Shown here: one piece after another, positions 8,797-17,627 of the stretch
Position numbering within the stretch: position 1 is the first letter of the stretch
Layout of the letters: every line of letters starts with the position of its first letter
NCBI RefSeq assembly: GCF_001422445.1
Contig: NZ_LMNA01000026.1
Location: forward strand, 62,001 to 126,000
Length of the DNA stretch: 64,000 nucleotides
Source of the DNA: Pseudorhodoferax sp. Leaf274
GTDB taxonomy: Bacteria > Pseudomonadota > Gammaproteobacteria > Burkholderiales > Burkholderiaceae_C
Direction of reading: 5' to 3'
Notes under the pieces: generated by a model
The model's input: only the letters and a program-made list of their open reading frames with translations
What the model was told of the DNA's origin: nothing
Databases searched by the model: none
Translations under genes and position numbers: made by a program

Positions 8797-10379
8797 GCGG
8801 CCCCTTGCTGCAGCCGGCCCTGCGCCTGGCGATGGCGTGGCTGCACACCTGGATGGGCCTGCTGTTCGGCTGGCTGCTGTACTTCATGTTCGTCACCGGC
8901 ACGCTGGGCTATGTCGACACCGAGATCGACCGGTGGATGCGCCCGGAACTGCCGCCAGCCAGCGTCCCGCTGCGTGCCGATGAGGCAGCGCGCACGGGCC
9001 TGGCATACCTCGCAACGCACGCAGCCGGCGCGCGCCGCTGGACGATCTCCATCCCGGTCGACCGCAACGAACCCTACCTGCGCGTCACCTGGCGCGGCGC
9101 GCCGGCGGACCCGGCCCCGGCAGGCGCGGCCTATCTCGACCCGGCCACCGGACAAGCGTTCGCCGCACGCCAGACCGGCGGCGGCCAGGCGCTGTACCAG
9201 ATGCACTGGATGCTGCATTACCTGCCGATTCCGGTTGCGGAATGGATCGTCGGGGTGGCGACGATGTGCATGCTCGTGGCCATCGTCACCGGCATCGTCG
9301 TGCACCGGCGCATCTTCACGGACTTCTTCACCTTCCGCCCGGGCAAGGGCCAGCGCTCGTGGCTGGATGCGCACAACATCGCGAGCGTCGTCTCGCTGCC
9401 CTACCAGCTCATGATCACCTACTCGGGGCTGGTCTTCCTGATGTTCTCGTTCATGCCGCTGGCCGCCGTAGGGTGGTACGGGCCCGGCGCGCAAGGCAAC
9501 CAGGCCTTCCTGGAGGAGGTGTTTCCTGCGCCCGCGCGCATGGACGCTGCGGACCGCCCGGTGCCGATGGTGGCGCTGGACAGCTTGCTCGCCGACGCGC
9601 GCCGCCGGCTGGCGGGCGCGCCCGTCACGCAGCTGGAGTTCGACCACCCCGGCGACGCGGCGGCGCGCATCACCGTGGTCGGCGACTTCGCTGCCGGCCC
9701 GCTGCGCGCCGCCGACCTCTTCACCTACGACGGTGCCAGCGGCGCGCTGCTGTCGTCGCGGCCGCGCTGGAGTTCCGGCCCGAAGGCCTTCCGCGATCTC
9801 GTGCTCGGCTTGCACGAGGGCCTGTTCGCCGGCCCGGCGCTGCGCGCGCTGTACCTCGTGGCCGGCCTGCTCGGATGCGCGATGGTCGCGACGGGCCTGG
9901 TGCTGTGGACGGCCAAGCGCCGCCAGCGTGCCGAGCAGGAACGCGCGCGGGCACACCCCGGCCTGCGCATGGTGGAGCGCCTGAACGTCGGCACCATCGT
10001 CGGATTGCCCGTCGCCATGGCCACCTGCTTCTGGGCCAACCGCCTGCTGCCGACCGATCTGGCCGGGCGCGGTGACTGGGAGTTGCACGTGCTGTTCATC
10101 GCCTGGGCCGCGCTGCTGCTGCATGCGGCGCTCCGCCCCGCTGCCAGGGGCTGGCTGGAACAGGCCTGGCTGGCGGCAGCTGCGTTCGCCCTGCTTCCTG
10201 TGTTGAACGCCTTGACGACGGCGCGGCACCTGGGTGTTTCGCTGCCGCAGGGCGACTGGGCACTGGCCGGCTTCGACCTCGCGGTGCTGGCCCTGGGCCT
10301 TGCGTTCGCCGGCCTCGCCACCAGGCTCGCGCGCCGGCGCAGCGTCACGCGACCACAAGGCCCTGCAGCGTCTCCCTGA
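8793..10379 (+). CDS. PepSY-associated transmembrane protein (putative siderophore-iron reductase)
   Basis: 528-residue inner-membrane protein of the PepSY-TM family. Membrane helices appear near residues 10-35 (WLHTWMGLLFGWLLYFMF), 150-170, 195-220 and in a C-terminal group of about four. The N-terminal WxHxWxGL pattern and the HRRIF and AHNIASV segments, with scattered membrane histidines, are typical of this family. FpvG of Pseudomonas, which takes part in ferri-pyoverdine reduction, belongs to the same family. The GTG start at 8793 overlaps the previous stop (GTGA). The last 35 bp overlap the 3' end of the convergent LysR gene. Confidence 0.85.
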   Translation: MSGPLLQPALRLAMAWLHTWMGLLFGWLLYFMFVTGTLGYVDTEIDRWMRPELPPASVPLRADEAARTGLAYLATHAAGARRWTISIPVDRNEPYLRVTWRGAPADPAPAGAAYLDPATGQAFAARQTGGGQALYQMHWMLHYLPIPVAEWIVGVATMCMLVAIVTGIVVHRRIFTDFFTFRPGKGQRSWLDAHNIASVVSLPYQLMITYSGLVFLMFSFMPLAAVGWYGPGAQGNQAFLEEVFPAPARMDAADRPVPMVALDSLLADARRRLAGAPVTQLEFDHPGDAAARITVVGDFAAGPLRAADLFTYDGASGALLSSRPRWSSGPKAFRDLVLGLHEGLFAGPALRALYLVAGLLGCAMVATGLVLWTAKRRQRAEQERARAHPGLRMVERLNVGTIVGLPVAMATCFWANRLLPTDLAGRGDWELHVLFIAWAALLLHAALRPAARGWLEQAWLAAAAFALLPVLNALTTARHLGVSLPQGDWALAGFDLAVLALGLAFAGLATRLARRRSVTRPQGPAASP

Positions 10380-11238
10380 AGCGCCGCGCCGCCGGCGTTT
10401 CGCGTTCTGCGCGCCAGGCCAGGGCGATGCCGATCTCGGTGTCGGCGCCCGGGCCATGCAGCGGCCGGAAGGCCAGGCTGCGCGTGGCATGCCGCGCGGC
10501 CACCGATGGCACGAGCGCCACGCCCAGGCCGCTCTCGACCAGGCTCACCACGGTCTGCACCTGCACGGCCTCCTGCTGCACACGGGGCACGAAACCAGCC
10601 GTCTGGCAGGCCAGCAGCGCCATCGCGTGCAGGCCCGGCACGGCCTCGGCGCCGAAGATCACGAAGGGCTCGTCGCGCAGCTCCTCCAGCGCGATGCGGC
10701 GCCGCCGGGCCAGGCGGTGCGTCACCGGCAGGGCCGCGACGAAGCGGTCGCGCTCGACCGGCAACAGTTGGGCGCCATGCGCGCGCACCAGCGGAAAGCG
10801 CAGCAGCGCGGCGTCCAGCAGGCCCTGCTGCACGTCTTCCAGCAGGCGGCGCGTGGTCGATTCGGCCAGCACCAGTTGCACCTCGGGATAGCGCGCCCGG
10901 AACACCGGCATCACCTGCGGCATCAGCGCGTAGGTGGCCGAGCCGACGAAGCCGATGCGCAGGCTGCCGGCCTCGCCGCGCGCGGTGGCGGCGGCCACGC
11001 GGCCGAACTGCTCGGTGTGGAACAGCGCGCGGCGCGCGTCCTCGAGTGCCGCGGTTCCCGCGGCCGTCAGCGCGGTGCCGCGGCGCGTGCGCTCGAACAG
11101 CTGCACGCCGAGTTGCTCTTCGAGCTTGCGGATCGAGGCCGACAGCGGCGGCTGCGACATGTGCAGCTGCTCGGCGGCACGGTGGTAGTTCAGCGTTTCG
11201 GCCACGGCGACGAAGTGGCGCAGTTGTCGGGAGTCCAT
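10345..11238 (-). CDS. LysR-family transcriptional regulator
   Basis: 297-residue LysR regulator. The N-terminal winged helix-turn-helix (residues 1-60) contains NYHRAAEQLHMSQPPLSASIRKLE, followed by the effector-binding domain. The start at 11238 gives the usual MDSRQLRHF N-terminus; an in-frame extension upstream lacks family features. It is divergent from the CoA-transferase gene, and a T-N11-A dyad sits immediately upstream of its start codon, so it probably controls that operon and itself. Its 3' end overlaps the PepSY-TM gene by 35 bp on the opposite strand. The inducer is unknown; the downstream genes suggest an organic acid or its CoA ester. Confidence 0.92.
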   Translation of the reverse strand: MDSRQLRHFVAVAETLNYHRAAEQLHMSQPPLSASIRKLEEQLGVQLFERTRRGTALTAAGTAALEDARRALFHTEQFGRVAAATARGEAGSLRIGFVGSATYALMPQVMPVFRARYPEVQLVLAESTTRRLLEDVQQGLLDAALLRFPLVRAHGAQLLPVERDRFVAALPVTHRLARRRRIALEELRDEPFVIFGAEAVPGLHAMALLACQTAGFVPRVQQEAVQVQTVVSLVESGLGVALVPSVAARHATRSLAFRPLHGPGADTEIGIALAWRAERETPAARRFRETLQGLVVA

Positions 11239-11257
11239 TGATACAGGCGTGCTATCA
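11239..11257. promoter_or_regulatory. LysR-type operator (TGATA-N9-TATCA)
   Basis: Perfect 5-bp arms TGATA (11239-11243) and TATCA (11253-11257) with nine bases between them contain a T-N11-A motif, the classic LysR half-site arrangement. The dyad abuts the lysR start codon and lies about 80 bp before the CoA-transferase start. An AT-rich AATATT stretch follows near 11272. The position suits autorepression and activation of the divergent operon. Confidence 0.6.
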
Positions 11258-11339
11258 CAGGCAGGAAAAGAAATATTAGACGCGACGCAGCGGCCGCCGA
11301 ACAATCCGCGCCCATTGCCCATGTCATGGAGACGAAACG

Positions 11340-12566
11340 ATGGCACCGCTCAAGGGCCTGCGCGTGCTGGACCTGTCCAGCGTGGTCTTCGGCCCGCTGG
11401 CCAGCCAGCTGCTGGCCGACTACGGTGCCGAGGTCGTGAAGATCGAGCCGCCCGAGGGCGATTCGACCCGCCACACCGGCCCGGCGCGCGAAGACGGCAT
11501 GGCCGCCATGTTCCTGGGCGCCAACCGCAGCAAGCACAGCGTGGTGCTGGACTTGAAGCAGCCGGCCGCGCAGGAGGCCTTGCAGGCGCTGCTCGCGACG
11601 GCCGACGTGTTCATGCACAGCATGCGGCCGCAGAAGCTGGCCGCGCTGGGCCTGGACCCCGGAACGCTGCGCACGCGCTTTCCGCGCCTGGTCTACGCCA
11701 GCCTGCTCGGCTTCCTGCCCGGGCCGTACGCGGGCCGCCCGGCCTACGACGACGTGATCCAGGGCATGTCCGGCCTGGCGGACCTCATGGCGCGCCAGAG
11801 CGGAGAGGTGCGCTACCTGCCGACCATCGCGGCCGACAAGACCTGCGCCCATGTGGCGGCCCACGCCATCCTGGCCGCGCTGTGGCAGCGCGAGCGCACC
11901 GGCGAGGGCGCATTGGTGGAGGTGCCGATGTTCGAGTCGATGGTGGGCTTCAACCTCGTGGAGCACTTCTACGGCCAGCATTTCGAGCCGCCCCTGTCTG
12001 CGCCCGGCTATCCGCGCGTGCTGGCACCCTGGCGCCGGCCCTACCGCACGGCCGACGGGCACGTGGCCATGATGCCGTACACCGACCTGCACTGGCAGCG
12101 CTTCTTCGGCGAGGTCGGCGCGCCGCAGCATGCGGCCGATCCGCGCTTTCGCGGCATCGCCAACCGCACGCGCCACATCGCCGAACTGCTGGAGCTGGCA
12201 TCGACCTACGTGGTGCGCGAGAACACCGCGCACTGGCTCGCCACCTGCGAGCGGCTCGAGATTCCGGCGGCCCCGATCGCGCGGCTGGACGAGCTGCCGC
12301 AGGACCCGCACCTGGCCGCCACCGGCTTCTTCGAGACCGTGCAGGACGGCACGCTCGGCACGCTGCGCTTTCCGGGCGCGCCCGTGCGCTTCGACGGCCG
12401 GCGCGTGCCGGTGGCGATGCCGCCGCGGCTGGGCCAGCACACGCGCGATCAACTGGCGCGGGCCGGCCTCGGCGCCACGCAGATCCAGGCCCTGCTCGAC
12501 CAGGGCGCCGCCCGGGAGCACGTGCCGAGGAACACCCCAGGCCACCCCCCAGGAGACACCGCATGA
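11340..12566 (+). CDS. CaiB/BaiF class III CoA-transferase
   Basis: 408-residue family III CoA-transferase, which moves CoA between carboxylic acids through an aspartyl intermediate. The N-terminus shows LKGLRVLDLSSVVFGPLASQLLADYGAEVVKIE, followed by NRSKHSVVLDL and the AYDDVIQGMSGLADL segment that should hold the catalytic aspartate. It starts behind a ggagacgaa ribosome binding site. Its stop overlaps the next gene by four bases (ATGA). The partnership with a MaoC-like protein and a Bug-type receptor suggests activation and hydration of an imported dicarboxylic or hydroxy acid. The substrate is not identifiable. Confidence 0.92.
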   Translation: MAPLKGLRVLDLSSVVFGPLASQLLADYGAEVVKIEPPEGDSTRHTGPAREDGMAAMFLGANRSKHSVVLDLKQPAAQEALQALLATADVFMHSMRPQKLAALGLDPGTLRTRFPRLVYASLLGFLPGPYAGRPAYDDVIQGMSGLADLMARQSGEVRYLPTIAADKTCAHVAAHAILAALWQRERTGEGALVEVPMFESMVGFNLVEHFYGQHFEPPLSAPGYPRVLAPWRRPYRTADGHVAMMPYTDLHWQRFFGEVGAPQHAADPRFRGIANRTRHIAELLELASTYVVRENTAHWLATCERLEIPAAPIARLDELPQDPHLAATGFFETVQDGTLGTLRFPGAPVRFDGRRVPVAMPPRLGQHTRDQLARAGLGATQIQALLDQGAAREHVPRNTPGHPPGDTA

Positions 12567-13042
12567 ACACCCCCACCGCCATCGACCGCAGCCTGCCCCG
12601 CCTCGGCCAGGGCTATGTCTGGCAGGACCTGCAGCTCGGCCAGCGCCTGCGCACCTTCGCGCGCACGGTGACCGAGACCGACCTCGTCAACTTCATCGGC
12701 GTGACCGGCATGCTGGAGGCCATCTTCATCGAGGACGGCTACGAGGGCGCGGCCATGGCCGGCCGGCCGGTGCCGGGCGCGCTGACCTATGCGCTGATCG
12801 AGGGCTTCATCCTGCAGACCATGATCCAGGGCACGGGCCTGGCGATGCTGGAGCTGCACCAGAAGATCCTCGCGCCCGTGCTGGTGGGTGACACCATCGA
12901 GGCGCAGATCGAGGTCACCGGCATCCGCCCCACGTCCAGGAGCGGCCGCGCCGTCGTCGATTCGCGCATCGACGTGTTCAACCAGCGTGGCGTGCTGGTG
13001 ATGACCTATACCGCCACGCGGCTGCTGGCCGGCAGGGCCTGA
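12563..13042 (+). CDS. MaoC-like hot-dog dehydratase family protein
   Basis: 159-residue hot-dog fold protein, start coupled to the CoA-transferase stop (ATGA). Recognisable MaoC features are YVWQDLQLGQRLRTFARTVTETDLVNF near the N-terminus and the VLVGDTIEAQIEVTGIRPTSRSGRAVV strand pattern. Enzymes of this group hydrate unsaturated acyl-CoAs. The usual D-x4-H catalytic pair after the first helix is not obvious: the equivalent stretch reads GVTGMLEAIFIEDG without a histidine. It may therefore be a non-canonical hydratase or a thioester-binding protein. The context suggests it acts on the product of the CoA-transferase. Confidence 0.8.
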   Translation: MNTPTAIDRSLPRLGQGYVWQDLQLGQRLRTFARTVTETDLVNFIGVTGMLEAIFIEDGYEGAAMAGRPVPGALTYALIEGFILQTMIQGTGLAMLELHQKILAPVLVGDTIEAQIEVTGIRPTSRSGRAVVDSRIDVFNQRGVLVMTYTATRLLAGRA

Positions 13043-13073
13043 GCGGCACGCCCCCCCCAACTACGGAGACACC

Positions 13074-14069
13074 ATGCACATCCCATCCACACGCCGCACC
13101 GCACTCGCCCTCTCGTTCGCTGCCGCACTGGCCGCCACGCTGGCGCCCTGGGGCGCCGCCCAAGCCCAGGCCGCCTACCCCGCCAAGCCCATCACCATGG
13201 TCGTGCCCTTCCCGCCCGGCGGGCCGACCGACCTGGTGGCGCGCGTGCTCGCGCAGAAGATGTCCGAGCAGATGGGCCAGCCCATCGTGGTCGACAACCG
13301 GGCCGGCGCCAACGGCAACATCGGCGCGGCGGCCGTCAGCAAGGCCGCGGCCGACGGCTACACGCTGCTCTACAACACCTCGTCCATCACGCTGAGCCCC
13401 TCGCTCTACAAGAGCCTGAGCTACGACGTGCTGCGCGACCTGGCGCCCGTGGCGCTCACGGCCGTGGTGCCGCTGGCGCTGGTGGTGCACCCCAGCGTGC
13501 CGGCCAACACGGTGGCCGAGTTCGTGGCCTATGCCAAGGCGCATCCCGACAAGCTGTCCTACGGCTCGGCCGGCAACGGCAACGTGACGCACCTCGCGGC
13601 CTACCAATTCGTCCGCGCCCAGGGCATCGTGGCCACGCATGTGCCGTACAAGGGCAGCGCGCCGGCAGACGTCGACCTGGCGGCCGGGCAGATCCAGTTC
13701 ATGACCGACACCATCAACTCGGTCATGACCTTCGTGAAGGACAAGCGCATCAAGCTGCTGGCCGTGACCACGGCCAGGCGCATGGCGCTGTTCCCCGAGG
13801 TGCCCACGCTGGCCGAGACCGTGATGCCGGGCTTCGAGGCCGGCGCCTGGCAGGGCCTGATGGTGCCCGCGGGCACACCCGCGGCCGTGGTGCAGCGGCT
13901 GCACGCCGAGGTCGACAAGGCGCTCAAGAGCGCCGATGTGCGCGACAGGCTGGCCGTGCAAGGCGCCGAGCCGCTGGGCTCGACGCCAGACGAATACGGC
14001 GCTTACCTGCGCAAGGAACTGGGCCGCTGGGCCACGGTCGTGAAGGCGAGCGGCGTCACGCTGGAATGA
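13074..14069 (+). CDS. Bug-family periplasmic solute receptor (tripartite tricarboxylate type)
   Basis: 331-residue secreted binding protein with a signal peptide ending near AAQAQA (residue 25-30). The mature N-terminus AYPAKPITMVVPFPPGGPTDLVARVLAQKM, then VVDNRAGANGNIGAAAVSKAAADGYT, and the C-terminal SSTPDEYGAYL-like segment are hallmarks of Bug/TctC proteins. These bind carboxylates, amino acids or amides, often as orphan receptors with no transporter beside them, as here. It is 31 bp after the MaoC-like gene and so probably delivers the substrate of that CoA-ester pathway. Its 3' end overlaps the convergent allA by 14 bp. Confidence 0.93.
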   Translation: MHIPSTRRTALALSFAAALAATLAPWGAAQAQAAYPAKPITMVVPFPPGGPTDLVARVLAQKMSEQMGQPIVVDNRAGANGNIGAAAVSKAAADGYTLLYNTSSITLSPSLYKSLSYDVLRDLAPVALTAVVPLALVVHPSVPANTVAEFVAYAKAHPDKLSYGSAGNGNVTHLAAYQFVRAQGIVATHVPYKGSAPADVDLAAGQIQFMTDTINSVMTFVKDKRIKLLAVTTARRMALFPEVPTLAETVMPGFEAGAWQGLMVPAGTPAAVVQRLHAEVDKALKSADVRDRLAVQGAEPLGSTPDEYGAYLRKELGRWATVVKASGVTLE

Positions 14070-14556
14070 CGACTGGGATGCTGCCCTCCCAACGCACCAC
14101 GTCGCAGTCCACCGCCTGAGCCGCGCGCTCCACCACCACGAAGTCGCCCGCATCCACGGCCAGCAGGGCGTGGTGCCAGGTGCCCGGCGCCAGCACCACG
14201 CCCTGCGCACCGTCGGTCACGAAGGCCGCCAGTGCGGCCAGGTCGGGCGCGGGCGCGGCAGGCGCCACGACCACCACGAAGCGCCGCTGCCCCAGTGGCA
14301 CGAAGGCCTGGCTGCCCAGCGCGTGGCGCTCGAGCTCGTCGACGGCGTGCGGGAAGCTGCGCGCCTGGGCGCGGAACAGCGCCAGCATGGCGCGGCCGCC
14401 TTCGGCGGACAGGGCCAGGTCGGCCAGCAGGTCGAAGCGCTGCGACGTGCCGCCGTTGATGGGGCGGCCGGTGGCGCCGGCCGGCACCTCGATGACAGTC
14501 CCGAACGGGGCGAAGGCGGCCGCGGTCAGCGGCTGGACGGACAAGGTGTTGTGCAT
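14056..14556 (-). CDS. allA: Ureidoglycolate lyase
   Basis: 166 residues, the size of AllA (160 in E. coli). It cleaves ureidoglycolate to glyoxylate and urea at the end of allantoin breakdown. Recognisable parts are the N-terminal FAPFGTVIEVP, the INGGTSQRFD segment, and the cupin-like region with VLAPGTWHHALL, where histidines line the active site, followed by FVVVERA. It is encoded alone on the minus strand with no other allantoin gene nearby. It overlaps the Bug gene by 14 bp at the 3' end and is divergent from the TRAP operon. It may serve an unlinked purine pathway or act on the solute of the TRAP system. Confidence 0.9.
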   Translation of the reverse strand: MHNTLSVQPLTAAAFAPFGTVIEVPAGATGRPINGGTSQRFDLLADLALSAEGGRAMLALFRAQARSFPHAVDELERHALGSQAFVPLGQRRFVVVVAPAAPAPDLAALAAFVTDGAQGVVLAPGTWHHALLAVDAGDFVVVERAAQAVDCDVVRWEGSIPVVIPA

Positions 14557-14671
14557 GTGCCGATCCTAAGGAAAGTCCCCATGCGGCAGTGCAACACGCG
14601 CACCTATGATCCGCGCCCATGCCGCTGGGCCCGTGTGGCCGGCGGCTTTTGTTTTCCATCCCTTCGCCTCC

Positions 14672-15211
14672 ATGCCTCCTGAGAACGACCCGGGCCTGCC
14701 CGACGGTCCGCCCCCCACCGACGAACCGACGCGCGTACCCCTGAAGATCGAGGACTGGCTGACCGTGCTGATCATGGCCGCGCTGGCGCTGATCACCTTC
14801 GCCAACGTGCTGGTGCGCTACTTCACCGACAGTTCCTTCGCCTGGACCGAGGAGTTCTCGGTCTTCCTCATGATCCTGCTGGCCATGGTGGCCGGCTCGG
14901 CCGCCGTGGCGCGCGACCGGCACATCCGCATCGAATACTTCAGCGAGGCCGGCTCCATGGCGCGGCGCAGGCGCCTGGCGCAGTTCGGCGCGCTCATGGT
15001 GGCGCTGCTGTTCTTCCTGATCGCGGCGCTGTCGGTGCGCGTGGTCTGGGACGATTTCCGCTTCGAGGAGACGTCGCCCGGCATCGGCGTGCCGCAGTGG
15101 TGGTACTCGGTCTGGCTGCCCATCGTCTGCACGGCCATCGGGCTGCGCGCAGTCGGCCTGTTCATCCGGCGCGGGCGCGCGGCAGCCGGGACGGACGGAG
15201 ACGGCTCGTGA
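14672..15211 (+). CDS. TRAP transporter small permease, DctQ type
   Basis: 179-residue inner-membrane protein with four predicted helices (residues about 30-50, 68-88, 110-130, 147-168). The family pattern VRYFTDSSFAWTEEFSVFLMILLAM is present. ATG 14672 is chosen; an earlier in-frame ATG at 14606 would add 22 residues unlike the family. It is the first gene of a dctQMP operon: its stop overlaps the dctM start (GTGA). The complete transporter imports an organic acid with sodium using the DctP receptor encoded 3'. Its promoter region is shared with divergent allA. Confidence 0.9.
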   Translation: MPPENDPGLPDGPPPTDEPTRVPLKIEDWLTVLIMAALALITFANVLVRYFTDSSFAWTEEFSVFLMILLAMVAGSAAVARDRHIRIEYFSEAGSMARRRRLAQFGALMVALLFFLIAALSVRVVWDDFRFEETSPGIGVPQWWYSVWLPIVCTAIGLRAVGLFIRRGRAAAGTDGDGS

Positions 15212-16506
15212 TCGCCACCCTGCTGTTCACGGGCTTCGTCCTCATGATGCTCGCGGGCGTGCCCATCGGGGCCGCCCTGGGCCTGGCCGGCGCCGCCTGC
15301 ATCGCGCTGGCCAATGCCGACGCCCAGTGGTTCGGCCTGCTGGCCGTGCCCCAGAACTTCTACGCGGGCCTGGGCAAGTACCCGCTGCTGGCGATCCCGA
15401 TGTTCGTGCTGGTCGGCTCGATCTTCGACCGATCGGGCGTGGCGCTGCGGCTGGTGAACTTCGCCATCGCCATCGTCGGCCGCGGGCCGGGCATGCTGCC
15501 GCTGGTGGCCATCGTGGTCGCGATGTTCCTGGGCGGCATCTCGGGCTCGGGGCCGGCCAACGCGGCGGCCGTGGGCGCCGTGATGATCGCGGCCATGTCG
15601 CGCGCGGGCTATCCGCCGGCTTTCTCGGCCAGCGTGGTCGGCGCCGCCGCGGCCACCGACATCCTGATCCCGCCCTCGGTGGCGTTCATCGTTTATTCGG
15701 TGCTGGTGCCGGGCGCCTCGGTGCCGGCACTGTTCGCGGCCGGCATGATCCCGGGCGTGCTGGCCGGCCTGGCGCTGATCGTGCCGGCGGTCTGGATGGC
15801 GCGGCGCCACAACATGGGCCAGCTGGAATCCAGCTTGCCGCGTCCGGCCTTCTGGCAGAGCTTCCGCGAGGCCATCTGGGGCCTGGCCGCACCGGTGCTG
15901 ATCCTGGGCGGCATGCGCATGGGCTGGTTCACGCCGACCGAGGCGGCCGTGGTGGCGGTGTTCTACGGCCTGTTCGTGGGCATGGCGGTGCACCGCACGA
16001 TCCGCGTGCGCGACCTGTTCCCCATCCTGCGCGAGTCGGGCGAGCTGTCGGCCGTGATCCTGCTCGTGGTGTCGCTGGCCGGCATCTTCGCGTACTCGCT
16101 GTCCACGCTGGGCGTGATCGACCCGGTGGCCACGGCCATCGTGAACTCGGGCCTGGGCGAGTACGGCGTGCTGGCGCTGCTGATCCTGCTGCTGATCACG
16201 GTGGGCATGTTCCTGGACGGCGTGTCGATCTTCCTGATCTTCGTGCCGCTGCTGTGGCCCATCGTGCAGCACTACCAATGGGACCCGGTGTGGTTCGGCG
16301 TGATCCTCACGCTCAAGGTCGCGCTGGGCCAGTTCACGCCGCCGCTGGCCGTCAACCTGATGGTGTCCTGCCGCATCGCCAAGGTGCGCATGGAGGAGAC
16401 CGTGCGCTGGGTCGGCTGGATGCTGTTCGCCATGTTCCTGGTCATGGTGGCGGTGATCGCCTGGCCGCAACTGGCCCTGTGGCTGCCGGCCAAGCTCGGC
16501 TATTGA
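15208..16506 (+). CDS. TRAP transporter large permease, DctM type
   Basis: 432-residue integral membrane protein with about twelve helices, the transport subunit of the TRAP system. Typical features are the N-terminal LFTGFVLMMLAGVPIGAALGLAG, the GGISGSGPANAAAVGAVMI motif and PTEAAVVAVFYGL. The GTG start at 15208 overlaps the dctQ stop and gives the standard N-terminus; longer in-frame starts would extend into dctQ. Together with the preceding DctQ and following DctP it forms a complete importer. The substrate class (C4-dicarboxylate, keto acid or other) cannot be told from the permease. Confidence 0.95.
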   Translation: MIATLLFTGFVLMMLAGVPIGAALGLAGAACIALANADAQWFGLLAVPQNFYAGLGKYPLLAIPMFVLVGSIFDRSGVALRLVNFAIAIVGRGPGMLPLVAIVVAMFLGGISGSGPANAAAVGAVMIAAMSRAGYPPAFSASVVGAAAATDILIPPSVAFIVYSVLVPGASVPALFAAGMIPGVLAGLALIVPAVWMARRHNMGQLESSLPRPAFWQSFREAIWGLAAPVLILGGMRMGWFTPTEAAVVAVFYGLFVGMAVHRTIRVRDLFPILRESGELSAVILLVVSLAGIFAYSLSTLGVIDPVATAIVNSGLGEYGVLALLILLLITVGMFLDGVSIFLIFVPLLWPIVQHYQWDPVWFGVILTLKVALGQFTPPLAVNLMVSCRIAKVRMEETVRWVGWMLFAMFLVMVAVIAWPQLALWLPAKLGY

Positions 16507-16532
16507 TGTTCCCAACCCAAGGAGACCTGTCC

Positions 16533-17567
16533 ATGAAATTCCGCCGCTCCCTGCTCGCGCTGGCTGCCCTCGCCACCGCCCTCGGCACCTTCTCCGTCTC
16601 CGCCACCGCGCAGAACTACAAGGCCGAGTACAAGCTCTCGCTGGTGCTGGGCCCGCCCACGCCCTGGGGCATGGCCGGCAAGATCTGGGCCGATCTCGTC
16701 AAGGAGCGCACCCAGGGCCGCATCAACATCAAGCTGTACCCGGGCGTCTCGCTGATCCAGGGCGACCAGACGCGCGAATTCAGCGCGCTGCGCCAGGGCG
16801 TGATCGACATGGCCGTGGGCTCCACGATCAACTGGTCGCCGCAGGTCAGGGAACTGAACCTGTTCTCGCTGCCCTTCCTGATGCCCGACTACGCGGCCGT
16901 CGACGCGCTGACGCAGGGCGAGGTCGGCAAGGACCTGTTCGCGCGGCTGGAGAAGGCCGGCGTGGTGCCGCTGGCCTGGGGCGAGAACGGCTACCGCGAG
17001 ATCACCAACTCCAAGCGGCCGATCAAGTCGCCGGAAGACCTCAAGGGCATGAAGCTGCGCGTGGTCGGCTCGCCGCTGTTCGCGGACACCTTCACGGCAC
17101 TCGGCGCCAACCCCACGCAGATGAGCTGGGCCGATGCCCAGCCCGCGCTGGCCAGCGGCGCCGTGGACGGGCAGGAGAACCCACTGTTCATGTTCCCCGT
17201 GCTCAAGCTGCACAACATGGGCCAGAAGTTCGTGACCACCTGGGGCTACATGGCCGATCCGCTGGTGTTCGTGGTCAACAAGGAGATCTGGGAGTCCTGG
17301 ACGCCGGCGGACCGCGACATCGTGCGCAAGGCTGCGCTGGACGCCGGCAAGGAAGAAGTTGCGCTGGCCCGCAAGGGCCTGGTCGAGGCCGACAAGCCGC
17401 TGCTCAAGGACATCGCCGGCTTCGGCGTGACGGTGACCCAGCTCAGCGCCGCCGAGCGTGACGCCTTCGTCAAGGCCACGCGGCCGGTCTATACCAAGTG
17501 GAAGGCGCAGATCGGCAGCGGACTCGTGGACAAGGCCGAGAAGGCCATCGCGGCGCGGCCGAAGTAA
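16533..17567 (+). CDS. TRAP transporter periplasmic solute receptor, DctP family
   Basis: 344-residue secreted receptor with a signal peptide cleaved around SVSATAQN (residue about 27). The family signature is visible: the R-V conserved arginine region around KGMKLRVVGSPLFADTFTALGANP, which binds the substrate carboxylate, and the QPALASGAVDGQENP segment. The start follows a strong aaggaga ribosome binding site 27 bp after dctM. It completes a dctQMP operon. It is convergent with the rnk-like gene; a GC-rich stem-loop lies between them. The ligand is probably a small organic acid, not otherwise specified. Confidence 0.94.
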   Translation: MKFRRSLLALAALATALGTFSVSATAQNYKAEYKLSLVLGPPTPWGMAGKIWADLVKERTQGRINIKLYPGVSLIQGDQTREFSALRQGVIDMAVGSTINWSPQVRELNLFSLPFLMPDYAAVDALTQGEVGKDLFARLEKAGVVPLAWGENGYREITNSKRPIKSPEDLKGMKLRVVGSPLFADTFTALGANPTQMSWADAQPALASGAVDGQENPLFMFPVLKLHNMGQKFVTTWGYMADPLVFVVNKEIWESWTPADRDIVRKAALDAGKEEVALARKGLVEADKPLLKDIAGFGVTVTQLSAAERDAFVKATRPVYTKWKAQIGSGLVDKAEKAIAARPK

Positions 17568-17571
17568 GGCA

Positions 17572-17600
17572 CCGGGCCACCACCGGCGGCAGCGGCCCGG
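17572..17600. terminator. GC-rich stem-loop between convergent dctP and rnk genes
   Basis: CCGGGCC (17572-17578) pairs with GGCCCGG (17594-17600) around a 15-base loop, four bases after the dctP stop. It lacks a T tract, so termination would be inefficient or factor-assisted; mRNA 3'-end protection is an alternative. Confidence 0.4.
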
Positions 17601-17627
17601 CGCAGGGGCCGCCGCCCGGCGAGCGCT

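Noticed and set aside
14606..14671. N-terminal extension of DctQ from an earlier ATG
   Set aside because: The added 22 residues are unlike the family; ATG 14672 gives the normal N-terminus.
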